Shown here in pieces: positions 43,564 through 52,188 of a DNA stretch of 64,000 nt (the stretch's first letter is position 1; each line of letters starts with the position of its first letter). The notes under the pieces are model-generated. The model searched no databases, had not been told where the DNA came from, and was given only the letters and a program-made list of their open reading frames with translations. This DNA comes from Dyella_B humi (lineage in GTDB: Bacteria; Pseudomonadota; Gammaproteobacteria; Xanthomonadales; Rhodanobacteraceae): positions 620,001-684,000 of the forward strand of contig NZ_JADIKI010000022.1 of assembly GCF_044904605.1 (NCBI RefSeq), read 5' to 3'. A program made the position numbers and the translations under genes.

Positions 43564-44760
43564 TCAGCCAATCACACCCAGCGAACGCGCTACTTTGGTA
43601 AACGCCGCAATCGCGCGATCCAAATGTTCCCGCGTATGCGCCGCGCTCATCTGCGTGCGGATGCGCGCTTGGCCTTGCGGCACGACCGGATAGAAGAAGC
43701 CGGTGACGTAGATGCCTTCGTCGAGCAGTGCAGTCGCCATCGCCTGCGCTTTCTTGGCGTCGTACACCATTACGGGCACGATCGGATGTACGCCGGGCTT
43801 GATGTCGAAGCCTGCCTTGGTCATTTGCTCGCGGAAGTAACGCGTGTTCTCTTGTACGCGCTCACGCAGATCGCCAGCCGAGCCCAGCATGTCGAACACC
43901 TTGATCGCGGCGGCAACCACGTGCGGCGGTAGCGAGTTGGAGAACAGGTAAGGGCGCGAACGCTGACGCAGCATCTCGATGACTTCACGGTGGCCGGTGG
44001 TGAAGCCGCCCAGCGCGCCGCCGAGCGCCTTGCCGAGGGTACCGGTGAAGATGTCGATCTTGTCCATCACGCCGTGCACTTCCGCCGAGCCGCGGCCGTG
44101 AGGACCGAGGAAGCCGGTGCAGTGGCATTCGTCGATGTGTACCAGCGCGTTGTACTTCGCTGCCAGTGCGGTGATCTTGTCCAGCGGTGCGATGAAGCCG
44201 TCCATGGAGAACGCGCCGTCGCTGGTGATCAGCTTGGTACGTGCGCCGGCCGCATCGGCAGCTTGCAACTGCTTTTCCAGATCGGCCATGTCGGAGTTGG
44301 CGTAGCGAAAGCGCTTGGCCTTACACAGGCGGATGCCGTCGATGATGGAAGCGTGATTGAGCGCATCGGAAATGACAGCGTCTTCTTCACCGAGCAGCGG
44401 CTCATACAGGCCGCCGTTCGCATCGAAGCAGGCGGCATACAGAATCGTGTCCTCGGTACCGAAAAAGTCGGCAATCTTCTTTTCCAACTGCTTGTGCAGA
44501 TCCTGCGTACCGCAGATGAAGCGCACCGAGGCCATGCCGAAGCCGTGCGTGTCCAGCGCCTCCTTGGCGGCCTGGATCACGTCAGGGTGATCGGCCAGCC
44601 CCAGGTAGTTGTTGGCGCAGAAGTTCAGCACTTTGCGGCCGCCTTCCAACTCGATCTCGGCGGACTGGGGCGAGGTGATCACGCGCTCGGCCTTGAACAG
44701 ACCTTGGTCGCGGATGGATTGCAGTTCCTGGGCGTAGTGTGTCTGGCCGGGGTAGCTCAT
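43564..44760 (-). CDS. kbl: Glycine C-acetyltransferase (2-amino-3-ketobutyrate CoA ligase)
   Basis: 398 residues from ATG 44760, identical in length to E. coli Kbl. PLP-dependent alpha-oxoamine synthase: NYLGLADHPDVI, DECHCTGFLGPHGRGS, and the PLP-binding Lys in TGTLGKALGGALGGF. With threonine dehydrogenase it turns threonine into glycine and acetyl-CoA. The partner gene tdh lies 7.4 kb away (52189-53211) on the same strand rather than next to it. Confidence 0.95.
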   Translation of the reverse strand: MSYPGQTHYAQELQSIRDQGLFKAERVITSPQSAEIELEGGRKVLNFCANNYLGLADHPDVIQAAKEALDTHGFGMASVRFICGTQDLHKQLEKKIADFFGTEDTILYAACFDANGGLYEPLLGEEDAVISDALNHASIIDGIRLCKAKRFRYANSDMADLEKQLQAADAAGARTKLITSDGAFSMDGFIAPLDKITALAAKYNALVHIDECHCTGFLGPHGRGSAEVHGVMDKIDIFTGTLGKALGGALGGFTTGHREVIEMLRQRSRPYLFSNSLPPHVVAAAIKVFDMLGSAGDLRERVQENTRYFREQMTKAGFDIKPGVHPIVPVMVYDAKKAQAMATALLDEGIYVTGFFYPVVPQGQARIRTQMSAAHTREHLDRAIAAFTKVARSLGVIG

Positions 44761-44971
44761 GGTCGGGGAATTGGGTGGTGGGAAAGCGCTATTGTGATCC
44801 GAGCAAGGTGTTTGAGGAAACTGGGGCTCCATGACCCGCCGCTTGCTCAGGGGCATTCCAGTGGATAAGCGAACGGCAGCTTCAATGTGAGTAGGTCAGG
44901 GTGTGAACCCCGCGTCGCCATATACAGCGCAATGATGTTGGGTTTTGCACTCAACCTACGCAGTTAGGTTA

Positions 44972-46768
44972 TTAACCCGCATTTCCGGCATTGAAGGCAT
45001 TGGACAAATCGCCGTGTTCGGCATAGGCGATGACACGATTGCGCCCGATGTGCTTGGCTCTGTACAGCGCTGCATCGGCGTCACGGCACAGCCGTTTCAA
45101 CTCGTAGCCGGACGTCAAGGTGGAAGCCAGACCAATGCTGGCGGAGAACGTCACGACATGTCCGTCTATATCGACCGGCGTCGCTTCAATCGTCGTACGA
45201 ATGCGATCGGCGATTACTGCGCCCTGTCCTGGTGGGCAATCCAGCAACAGGATGCCGAATTCCTCGCCGCCAAGACGGCCGAACAAGTCCGTGGCGCGCA
45301 ATGGCTGTTTGCAGATGGAAACCGTGTGTTTCAACACGGCATCGCCGATGGCGTGACCGTGGGTATCGTTGATCTGCTTGAAGTAGTCAAGGTCGATGAA
45401 TACCAGGCAGGCATCGCCCTGTCTTCGTGCCAACAGATTCGTGGCGCGCTGCGCTTCGCTAATGAAGTGCTGGTGGTTGAAGATACCGGTAAGCCCATCG
45501 AGACGGGCCTGTCGTTGGAAGTGAAGCTGTGAGCGTTTAGTGCGAAGCAGCCAGAAGATGACGGATGCCAGCAGCACCAGCAGCAGCACGATGTAGAGCC
45601 GGCCGGTTTCGATCGTCTTGGCAGCTAGCGTTTGCTGCAATCGAAGGATGTTGTTCTGCTTGCTTAGTTTTTCCGTCTCTAGCTTTTCAGCAAGCATGTG
45701 CTGCTGAGCTACGTCATAGGCCAGCGTCCTGGCACTGACATCGTTGAGATAACCGGCGTTCTGTTCGGCATATTGTTGATAGTAGTTTAGCGCTGCGGTC
45801 GCACGACCGTGTTTCTTCTCGATGAGATAAAGCACCTGGTAGGCATTACGCAATGACTCGTTCACGTCATCTGGTTCACTGATGGCCAAAACGGCGAGGG
45901 CGGCTTTGCGAGCGTTGTCGTCGTCGCCGAGTTTCCAGTAAGCGCGGGCAAGTTGTTCCCGGGCGTGCAGCATGGCCAAATGAAACCCGCTTGCACGAAT
46001 GCTTGGCGCTATCGCGCTCAGCAAGGCGACGGTCTTGGCCGGCTGATTCTCATCCAGGTAAAGATCGCCTTTCACCAGTTCGATGATCTCTGTGAATAAT
46101 GACAGCTTGGCAGCTTGGCAGGCCTCAAGCCCGCGCTGAATGTCTGCGCTGGACGATGTCAGCTTGTGGCTGGCTTGAAGCGCGGCGAGCAGTTGAGCCC
46201 ACGGCTGGCATGGGGTCTCTCCCGGCGGAAGTGCCTGCGCCATGTCCCGCGCGTACGTGGCAGCTAGGTCGTATTGTCCCGCTGACCTCAGCAATTGTGA
46301 GGCATAGGACAGCACCATATACCGCGCCAGTTTGTCCCGGGTTTTCGGGAGATTGGCCACTAGTTGATTGGCCAACTCGAAGGCTGGTTCGTAGCGTCTA
46401 CTGTTACGCATATCGTCCATGAGGACGGCGGACGCCTTGGTCACCAGAACTGGATCGGCGGAATGCTTGATGACATCCTGAAGCGCAGGGTCTGCATTGC
46501 CATAGTCACCCTGGAACGAGTCCTGCCACGCATCGAGATAACGCAATTGCCAGCGTTCATGAGCAGACATGCTGGACGTTTGTTGGTTGAGCATTCCTAG
46601 CAGGCGTAGAAATTGCGCGTGATCGGAGGTGCGTAAGTTTTCAGTCTGCTCAAGCGACACCGCCACGTTGGGCGTTAATGTGATGGCATGGGCGGACAGA
46701 AAAAAAGCGCAGCCGACCATGATCGCAAGAACGGACCATGGCCGGTTTTGGTTTTGCCACCGCGTCAT
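44972..46768 (-). CDS. Membrane diguanylate cyclase with periplasmic TPR-like sensor
   Basis: 598 residues from ATG 46768. Signal/anchor helix (WSVLAIMVGCAFFLSAHA), a ~360-residue helical-repeat (TPR-like) region, a membrane helix (LYIVLLLVLLASVIFWLL) and a GGDEF domain. The active loop reads GRLGGEEFGIL and the RATD inhibitory site lies five residues before it, so it should make c-di-GMP under product inhibition. The start is 16 nt after the stop of the candidate RiPP precursor gene, so it is probably co-transcribed with the precursor and methyltransferase. The signal sensed is unknown. Confidence 0.88.
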   Translation of the reverse strand: MTRWQNQNRPWSVLAIMVGCAFFLSAHAITLTPNVAVSLEQTENLRTSDHAQFLRLLGMLNQQTSSMSAHERWQLRYLDAWQDSFQGDYGNADPALQDVIKHSADPVLVTKASAVLMDDMRNSRRYEPAFELANQLVANLPKTRDKLARYMVLSYASQLLRSAGQYDLAATYARDMAQALPPGETPCQPWAQLLAALQASHKLTSSSADIQRGLEACQAAKLSLFTEIIELVKGDLYLDENQPAKTVALLSAIAPSIRASGFHLAMLHAREQLARAYWKLGDDDNARKAALAVLAISEPDDVNESLRNAYQVLYLIEKKHGRATAALNYYQQYAEQNAGYLNDVSARTLAYDVAQQHMLAEKLETEKLSKQNNILRLQQTLAAKTIETGRLYIVLLLVLLASVIFWLLRTKRSQLHFQRQARLDGLTGIFNHQHFISEAQRATNLLARRQGDACLVFIDLDYFKQINDTHGHAIGDAVLKHTVSICKQPLRATDLFGRLGGEEFGILLLDCPPGQGAVIADRIRTTIEATPVDIDGHVVTFSASIGLASTLTSGYELKRLCRDADAALYRAKHIGRNRVIAYAEHGDLSNAFNAGNAG

Positions 46769-46784
46769 ATCGGCGGCACCTATG

Positions 46785-47093
46785 TCAGGGTGACTTTGAT
46801 TCGCCCTGACCGGGTTCATCCTCGTGATGATCTGGCTCTTTTTCTCTCTCGGGCTCATCCGGACGAAACGGATGATGGGGAGGACGCGGGTGCGTGTGCG
46901 AATCGTTCTCGCCGTGCATGTCTTTGTGACCGAGCTCGGCAGACAATAGTGCGCCGTCTCTGTGTATGACTGCAGCTTTCAAAGCGTCTGAAGCGTCAGC
47001 TTGTTCCAGGGTATGTGCAAGCTCCTCAGCCATTGCATGACGCAGCTTGGCGTTCTTGCCGATGATTTCCAGCCATTCAATCGTGTCTGCCAT
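46785..47093 (-). CDS. Candidate split-borosin precursor protein
   Basis: 102 residues. Residues ~1-53 are helical (MADTIEWLEIIGKNAKLRH, then EELAHTLEQADASDALKAAV) and recall the small helical domain of SonA-type precursors (LGQDAQLMEDYKQNPEAV...). Residues 55-102 form a polar tail with 8 His, 9 Pro and 13 acidic residues and almost no hydrophobic side chains. ATG 47093 has a GGGGA site. It lies 53 nt after the methyltransferase gene and 16 nt before the cyclase gene. The link is by position and helical pattern; the tail is unlike known N-methylated cores, so a different role is possible. Confidence 0.6.
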   Translation of the reverse strand: MADTIEWLEIIGKNAKLRHAMAEELAHTLEQADASDALKAAVIHRDGALLSAELGHKDMHGENDSHTHPRPPHHPFRPDEPEREKEPDHHEDEPGQGESKSP

Positions 47094-47146
47094 GTGTTTC
47101 CCCTTTTTCCTGTGATGTGAGTGTTGCCTTGAAGCGTTTGTTTACC

Positions 47147-47974
47147 TCATGCGAAGCCAGTCACTTTGTCCAGCTCCGCCAATCGTTCGCGCATGGTGAT
47201 GTCCAGCTTCAGTACGGTCGCAGGCGGCAGGACCAACGTTTCTTGTGAGGTGAATGTGACATCGGGCAAATCGCGCAGCGCCATGCGTCTGATGCGTGGC
47301 TTCTCGATCGGCAGCGTTGCTCCGTGATAAAGAATCACTTCATGATCGAGTGGATAATCCTTGCTCAGCTTCTCCACCAGCACTTGCCGATAGGCCGGCC
47401 CAGTGTGGAAACGTGTCAGCGACCAATCGCCAACCAGGGCAACCTGCCATAGCACCAGATAGCCAGCAGGGTTGATGCGGTGCTCGTAGAACAACAGCTG
47501 GCTTGCTTCGAAATGCTGACAGCCGAAACGGCCGGGATCGATGGCTAAGTCGGCATAAAGGCAATCCTCGGCAGAAATACCCGGCTCCATATATGCCTCA
47601 AAGCCTTCTGCACGGGCGACTTCGATGGCTTTGTGCGGCGACCAGGCGAAGATACCGGGATGGCCATAGAACACAGCACAAACACGCTTGCCGGCGCGCA
47701 CCTCGGCCATCATTAGGTCTACCCATTCCTGATACGTTTTTGACCGTGGTTTGCCCTCTGCGTAGTAAGGCTGCAGGCTGCGCACATCCGGATTCATGCG
47801 TTGCAACCACATCTCAACGATGTGGTCGGAAAGCGCCGCGAAGACCACGTCTGCCTGCTCGATATGGTCGCGTGCCAATGGTGTGAGGTGGGAGCCCAGG
47901 GTCATGCCCATACCGACGCATGCGAGGCTGCCGCGGGTGGTGTCGTTCGATGACGCTGGAGGAGCTGCACTCAT
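47147..47974 (-). CDS. Peptide backbone alpha-N-methyltransferase, SonM-like (split borosin)
   Basis: 275 residues from ATG 47974 (GGAAGG upstream). Tetrapyrrole-methylase fold: GSLACVGMGMTLGSHL, YGHPGIFAWSPHKAI (104-107 GHPG) and MEPGISAEDCLYADLAIDP, all close to remembered SonM of Shewanella. PYYAEGKPRSKTY (Tyr 70/71, Arg 77, Tyr 81) matches the Tyr-Arg-Tyr active-site set of OphMA/SonM enzymes, and the ending HFEASQLLF, LVLWQVALVGD, YPLDHEVILYH also corresponds. These enzymes add SAM-derived methyls to backbone amides of a partner peptide. Not CobA/CysG: no sirohaem context. Confidence 0.83.
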   Translation of the reverse strand: MSAAPPASSNDTTRGSLACVGMGMTLGSHLTPLARDHIEQADVVFAALSDHIVEMWLQRMNPDVRSLQPYYAEGKPRSKTYQEWVDLMMAEVRAGKRVCAVFYGHPGIFAWSPHKAIEVARAEGFEAYMEPGISAEDCLYADLAIDPGRFGCQHFEASQLLFYEHRINPAGYLVLWQVALVGDWSLTRFHTGPAYRQVLVEKLSKDYPLDHEVILYHGATLPIEKPRIRRMALRDLPDVTFTSQETLVLPPATVLKLDITMRERLAELDKVTGFA

Positions 47975-48220
47975 TGCGGAACCTTCCTTAGTGATGGAAC
48001 GGCCGGGCCTGAGGTGCGCCCGGAAACGGGTCAACAGCTCTACCAATGCAAGGGGCGTGCCTTTTCTTGCGGCAAACGTTTACGAAGGCTGATGCTGCAA
48101 ATCCGTGGCAACGATGGATGCTTGCCTAGGTTTGCGGCGTGCTACGGGTGTGACGAGCAAGGTCCACTTCTGACCCTATGACAAGGCTTGCAGCATTAGG
48201 GGGTGTGAAAAAATCCTATG

Positions 48221-48252
48221 GCCGTCATGCCCGCTTTCGCGGTAACGACGGC
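48221..48252. repeat. Imperfect palindrome GCCGTCATGCCCGC/GCGGTAACGACGGC
   Basis: An inverted repeat with four-base loop and a few mismatches in the ~340-bp gap (47975-48314) between the borosin-type unit and the DUF748 gene. It resembles the CCGTCATTCCCGC-type dispersed palindromes of proteobacteria. The rest of the gap shows no gene; the promoter of the methyltransferase gene should be at 47975-48200. Confidence 0.5.
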
Positions 48253-48314
48253 CTTCACGCTGGGAGTTTCCATTCTGGCGGATGTCGTGCAAGAGCGTGA
48301 TGGTTGGCATACAA

Positions 48315-51300
48315 CTACATATGCAATCCAAAATCATCGCGAGTCGTCTTGCCCTTGTCGTCGATCCCCTTCGCATCGAGCTTCGGCGCGAGCACGAACA
48401 CGCGCTTGTCATCGATCTTGCCGCCCAGGTACTGGCGCACTGCATCGGCGCGGCGTTCGGCCAGGTGGCGCAGGGCGTCCTGGTCGACGGTGACGTTGGC
48501 TTCCATCAGTTTGATCATATCTTCCGGTGGCTGCGATTTGGCCAAGCCAATGACGTCACGCGGTTTCTTGATCTTGTCGTGCTTGTACGCCTTGGCGAGG
48601 TATTTGTTGTAGTCGTCGGTGCCGGGCTTCACCGGCGCGGCCTTGGCGGCGGCAGTGCCGATGTCGTCGGCTTCTTCCTTTTGCACCATGTCGTCCACCG
48701 TGACCTTGCGTAGACCTTGCTCGTCGACGGAAGGATCGATACGGCCGGTGATGTCGAGCTTCAGGTCCGTCTTCTTGTTGAGCACGTCCACCACGTGTGC
48801 GAGCTTGTCCTGGGCTTGTGCATCGAGCACGGCCGAACCCGGCACGAATTCCACATAGCCCAGGTCCTCCGTGCCACCGCCGCCGCCGATCGAGCCGAGC
48901 AGCCGGAACGGTGAGGTCACCGCACGCTTGAGCAGGTTCACGAACGCCTGCCAGATCACACCGCCCAAGCTGAATTGTGGGTCGTTCAACGAACCGGAGA
49001 CCGGCACGTGAATATCGATATTGCCGTTGGAATCCCTCAGCAGCGCCACGGCGAGTTTCACCGGCAAATGGCTGATACCCGGGCCTTCCATGCGATCGCC
49101 GAAGGTGAGTTGGTTGAGCACGATATGGTTGTCGGCGTTCAACTTGCCTTGGTCGAGCTGGTAATGCACGTCCATCGTCAGCCGGCCCTTGGTGATGGGG
49201 TACCCCGCGTATTTGCCGGAATAGGGCGTCAAATGCGTGAGCTCCACGTCATTGGCCCCAGCCTTGATGTCCAGAAACGCCACTGGCGTAAGCGGGTTGA
49301 TGGTGCCTTCGATGTTCACGGGCGAGTTGTTGTCCAGCTGGCCCTGTAGCGTGACGTCCGCGGGCTTGTCGCTGGTGTCGGTGCCGAACGCGCCGATCTT
49401 GCCGGCGAGATCCGTGATGTTGGCGGTGTAATTCGGCTTGATGAAATTGTCGGTGTAGTTGAGGTTGCCGTGGGCCAGCGTGATCTGGCCGATGTGAATC
49501 TCGGCGGGTGGCGCGGCGGTGGTGGCTGCCGTGGCGAGCGTTGCGCTGGTGGTGGCGCCGCTCGGCGCACTCGCAGGTTCCTTCACGGGAGGCGGCGGCG
49601 CGCTCGCGGCGGGAGCAGGGCCGTTCTGTGCGCGCGTGACGGAAACCGGCGCTTGGGCCGGATTGGAAACCACGTCCTGCAGATTGATGCGGCCGTTGGC
49701 GTTGATGATCACGCGCGCGTAAAAGTCGTCGAGCGCCAGTCCACCGATATCGACCTTCGGCGCACCCGCACCCATTTGCACCTTCATGCCACTAGCGTCG
49801 AGCGAATTCCAGCGCAGGAAGTCGTCATTCGATACTTTGTCCAGCACGTGCACGCGCGCCAGCACCATACGGCCCTGATAGCTCATCAGCGGTGCCGGTT
49901 TGCGGTCGTGATAGCGGATGCGTCCGTTCGCGCTGAGCCGAGCGCTGTCGATGTTGACGTTCAGTGGCACTTGCACCAGCGACGCGAACGGCGCGACATC
50001 CAGTTTCGTCGCATTTACACGTAGATCCGCATCCATCGGTTCCGGCTTCACGTTGCCGTCCACTTTGAACTTTCCATGGCCGATGCCGCCGCTCAGATCC
50101 AGCTTGATCGGCTTGTGCATGTCGTCGGAAAGATTGTCGAAGCCGAACTTGTCGGCGTCGACTTCAATGTGGCCGTTTTTGCTCGGCAGGCTCGGATCGG
50201 TCAGCGCAAAGCTGCTGCCGTCGATGCCCAGGTGCGCGATGCTCCAATGCCATGAGGGCGACGCGGCCTGCTTGCCCTTTGTGGGCGCAGAGGGCTTGGT
50301 CAAGCTCGTGAGATCGATCGTGCCGTTCTTGAGCCGTTGCGCGTCGATCTTCAAGCCATGCAATGTGACATCGCCAAGCTGCGCCGTGCTGCTGCCGAGA
50401 TCGAGATGGTTGATGCCGACGCTCAGCGTCTGCCACGCCACCGGCTTGTGGTCGTGCTGTGCCAGCGCAAAATCGTTGATAGCGAACTTGCTGCTATCCA
50501 TGGTCAAAGCAAGCGTCTTGCTCCAATCCACTTTCTGATGCGTGTCGCCATCCAAGGTACCACTGGCGATCTGCGCGTTGAGCGCAGGCCCGAACGCCAC
50601 CAGCGGCTGCAAGCCGACGTGATTCGCGCTGATCTGGCCATTGAAGCGGCTGTCCTTCATGAACAGATTGCCGGCAACGTGCAGACTGCCGCCGGCGAGG
50701 CTGGCGGTTACGTCGACCGCGCCCGGTTGCGTCGAAAGGGTGGACAGGCGGTGAATCGCGCCCTGCATATTCTCCAACTGCAGATGCGCCGGTGCGGGGC
50801 CGCTGAGATCGCCATAGTCGAGCGTACTGTTTTGCAGGGCGAGCGTGCCAATCTGTGCGTCGGTTGGCGGCGTGCCGGGTTTCGGTGGCGGCGCATTCTT
50901 GCCGAGCAGCGCGTCGAAGTTCGTGTGGTCGCCGGGCTGCTTGGTATAGTGCAGGTTCGCGTGATCGAGCTGCAGCGTGCTGAAGTGATAGCGCGATAGC
51001 AGTGGCTGTACATCTTCCAATGCGGCGGCGCCATGTCCCAACTCCAGCATCGGAGCATGGTCGTTGGTGGTCATGGCGAAGTTGTCCAGCTGCAGCGCGC
51101 CTTTCAGCAGCAACTGCGGTGTCGGCTGCGCCTGCACGAAGTGCACGTCCAGCGTGCCCGACAGCAAGCCGCTGGGAATCGCGGCGGGCAGCGGCTCGGG
51201 GGCATAAGCCAGATATTTCGCCAGGTCGAGGTGATCCATGTTGAAGCTGATCACCGATTCGCGGCTGCTGGCGAAGGGCTTGGTCTGGCCCTGGATGCGC

Positions 51301-51971
51301 AGCGGGCTGCCATCTACGCGCATGGCCAGCAGCGGTTGTACAAAGATGTCTACATCGTGCGGCAGGTTCGCGATGAACGGAATGCCAATTTCCAGCTGAT
51401 CCATACAATGCGTGGCGTTCTGCACCTTGTCGTTGAACGTGATGTCGCCGTTGTGCACGCTGATGTTGGAAACGGCGAATCGTGTGGGCGATGCATTCGG
51501 ATCGGCAGGTTTGGCTGCGAAGCGTTGCAGGATGTCGCTGAAATTGAACGTCTGCGGCCCGGTGCGCGTGATGTGGATCTGCGGATGCTGCAGCGCCAGT
51601 TCGTCCAGCACCGGAGCCAGGTGGAACACGGAACTCCACGAACCGCTGACCACCAACTGGTCGAGATCGACGAAGGGCGTAGCGCCGTCGTGTTCGCCGA
51701 TGTGCAGATTGTCCACCGTCACCCGCAATGTGTACGGGTTCACGTGGATAGCGCCGATTGTGACCGGCCGGTCGAGTTGCGTGGCGAGTTGTTTTTCGAG
51801 CTGGCTCTTGATCAGCCCGGGCGCGATGAAAAAGCCGAACAGGCCGAACAGCGCCAGGATGATGGCGATCACCAGTGCGGTGATACGCAGGCGGCGGGAG
51901 CGATACAGGCCGACGGCGCGTTCGCGGCCGGCCTCCATCAGGGCGTTGGGTGACAGGTTCCGCTTTGTCAT
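48315..51971 (-). CDS. Large DUF748 / AsmA-like protein with OmpA-like end
   Basis: 1218 residues. One N-terminal membrane helix (ITALVIAIILALFGLFGFFIA, ~30-50) followed by repeated beta-rich AsmA/DUF748 segments (QLDRPVTIGAIHVNPYTLRVTVDNLHI is the start of the domain), a Pro/Ala linker near 820-855, and a C-terminal region with VEFVPGSAVLDAQAQDKLAHVVDVL and LAERRADAVRQYL, as in OmpA-like domains. AsmA-like proteins span the periplasm and are proposed to move lipids to the outer membrane. It stands alone between the borosin unit and tdh. Confidence 0.82.
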   Translation of the reverse strand: MTKRNLSPNALMEAGRERAVGLYRSRRLRITALVIAIILALFGLFGFFIAPGLIKSQLEKQLATQLDRPVTIGAIHVNPYTLRVTVDNLHIGEHDGATPFVDLDQLVVSGSWSSVFHLAPVLDELALQHPQIHITRTGPQTFNFSDILQRFAAKPADPNASPTRFAVSNISVHNGDITFNDKVQNATHCMDQLEIGIPFIANLPHDVDIFVQPLLAMRVDGSPLRIQGQTKPFASSRESVISFNMDHLDLAKYLAYAPEPLPAAIPSGLLSGTLDVHFVQAQPTPQLLLKGALQLDNFAMTTNDHAPMLELGHGAAALEDVQPLLSRYHFSTLQLDHANLHYTKQPGDHTNFDALLGKNAPPPKPGTPPTDAQIGTLALQNSTLDYGDLSGPAPAHLQLENMQGAIHRLSTLSTQPGAVDVTASLAGGSLHVAGNLFMKDSRFNGQISANHVGLQPLVAFGPALNAQIASGTLDGDTHQKVDWSKTLALTMDSSKFAINDFALAQHDHKPVAWQTLSVGINHLDLGSSTAQLGDVTLHGLKIDAQRLKNGTIDLTSLTKPSAPTKGKQAASPSWHWSIAHLGIDGSSFALTDPSLPSKNGHIEVDADKFGFDNLSDDMHKPIKLDLSGGIGHGKFKVDGNVKPEPMDADLRVNATKLDVAPFASLVQVPLNVNIDSARLSANGRIRYHDRKPAPLMSYQGRMVLARVHVLDKVSNDDFLRWNSLDASGMKVQMGAGAPKVDIGGLALDDFYARVIINANGRINLQDVVSNPAQAPVSVTRAQNGPAPAASAPPPPVKEPASAPSGATTSATLATAATTAAPPAEIHIGQITLAHGNLNYTDNFIKPNYTANITDLAGKIGAFGTDTSDKPADVTLQGQLDNNSPVNIEGTINPLTPVAFLDIKAGANDVELTHLTPYSGKYAGYPITKGRLTMDVHYQLDQGKLNADNHIVLNQLTFGDRMEGPGISHLPVKLAVALLRDSNGNIDIHVPVSGSLNDPQFSLGGVIWQAFVNLLKRAVTSPFRLLGSIGGGGGTEDLGYVEFVPGSAVLDAQAQDKLAHVVDVLNKKTDLKLDITGRIDPSVDEQGLRKVTVDDMVQKEEADDIGTAAAKAAPVKPGTDDYNKYLAKAYKHDKIKKPRDVIGLAKSQPPEDMIKLMEANVTVDQDALRHLAERRADAVRQYLGGKIDDKRVFVLAPKLDAKGIDDKGKTTRDDFGLHM

Positions 51972-52134
51972 GCCGTCGATGCTCCTTACGTGACATCGCG
52001 GACCGACCGTGCCGGCACCAGCTAGCCGTGCACTTTCCCCAACTTAGAAGTTCATGTCGGCACGCTCCTGGCGGAGTGTAGCGTGCGGTGTAGGAATTGC
52101 GTAGGAGCTTTGTCAGGCTTTTCCTGTTGATTCA

Positions 52135-52172
52135 GCGACGTAGGCTGGGATTGGCATTCCAGCCTACGTCGC
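52135..52172. repeat. Palindromic GCGACGTAGGCTGG/CCAGCCTACGTCGC element
   Basis: A 16-bp nearly perfect inverted repeat with a 6-nt loop in the ~215-bp gap (51972-52188) downstream of tdh. It is of the TAGG(C/T)TGGG type seen at 18192 and may end tdh transcription. Confidence 0.6.
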
Positions 52173-52188
52173 ACCTCATTCCTGAGGC

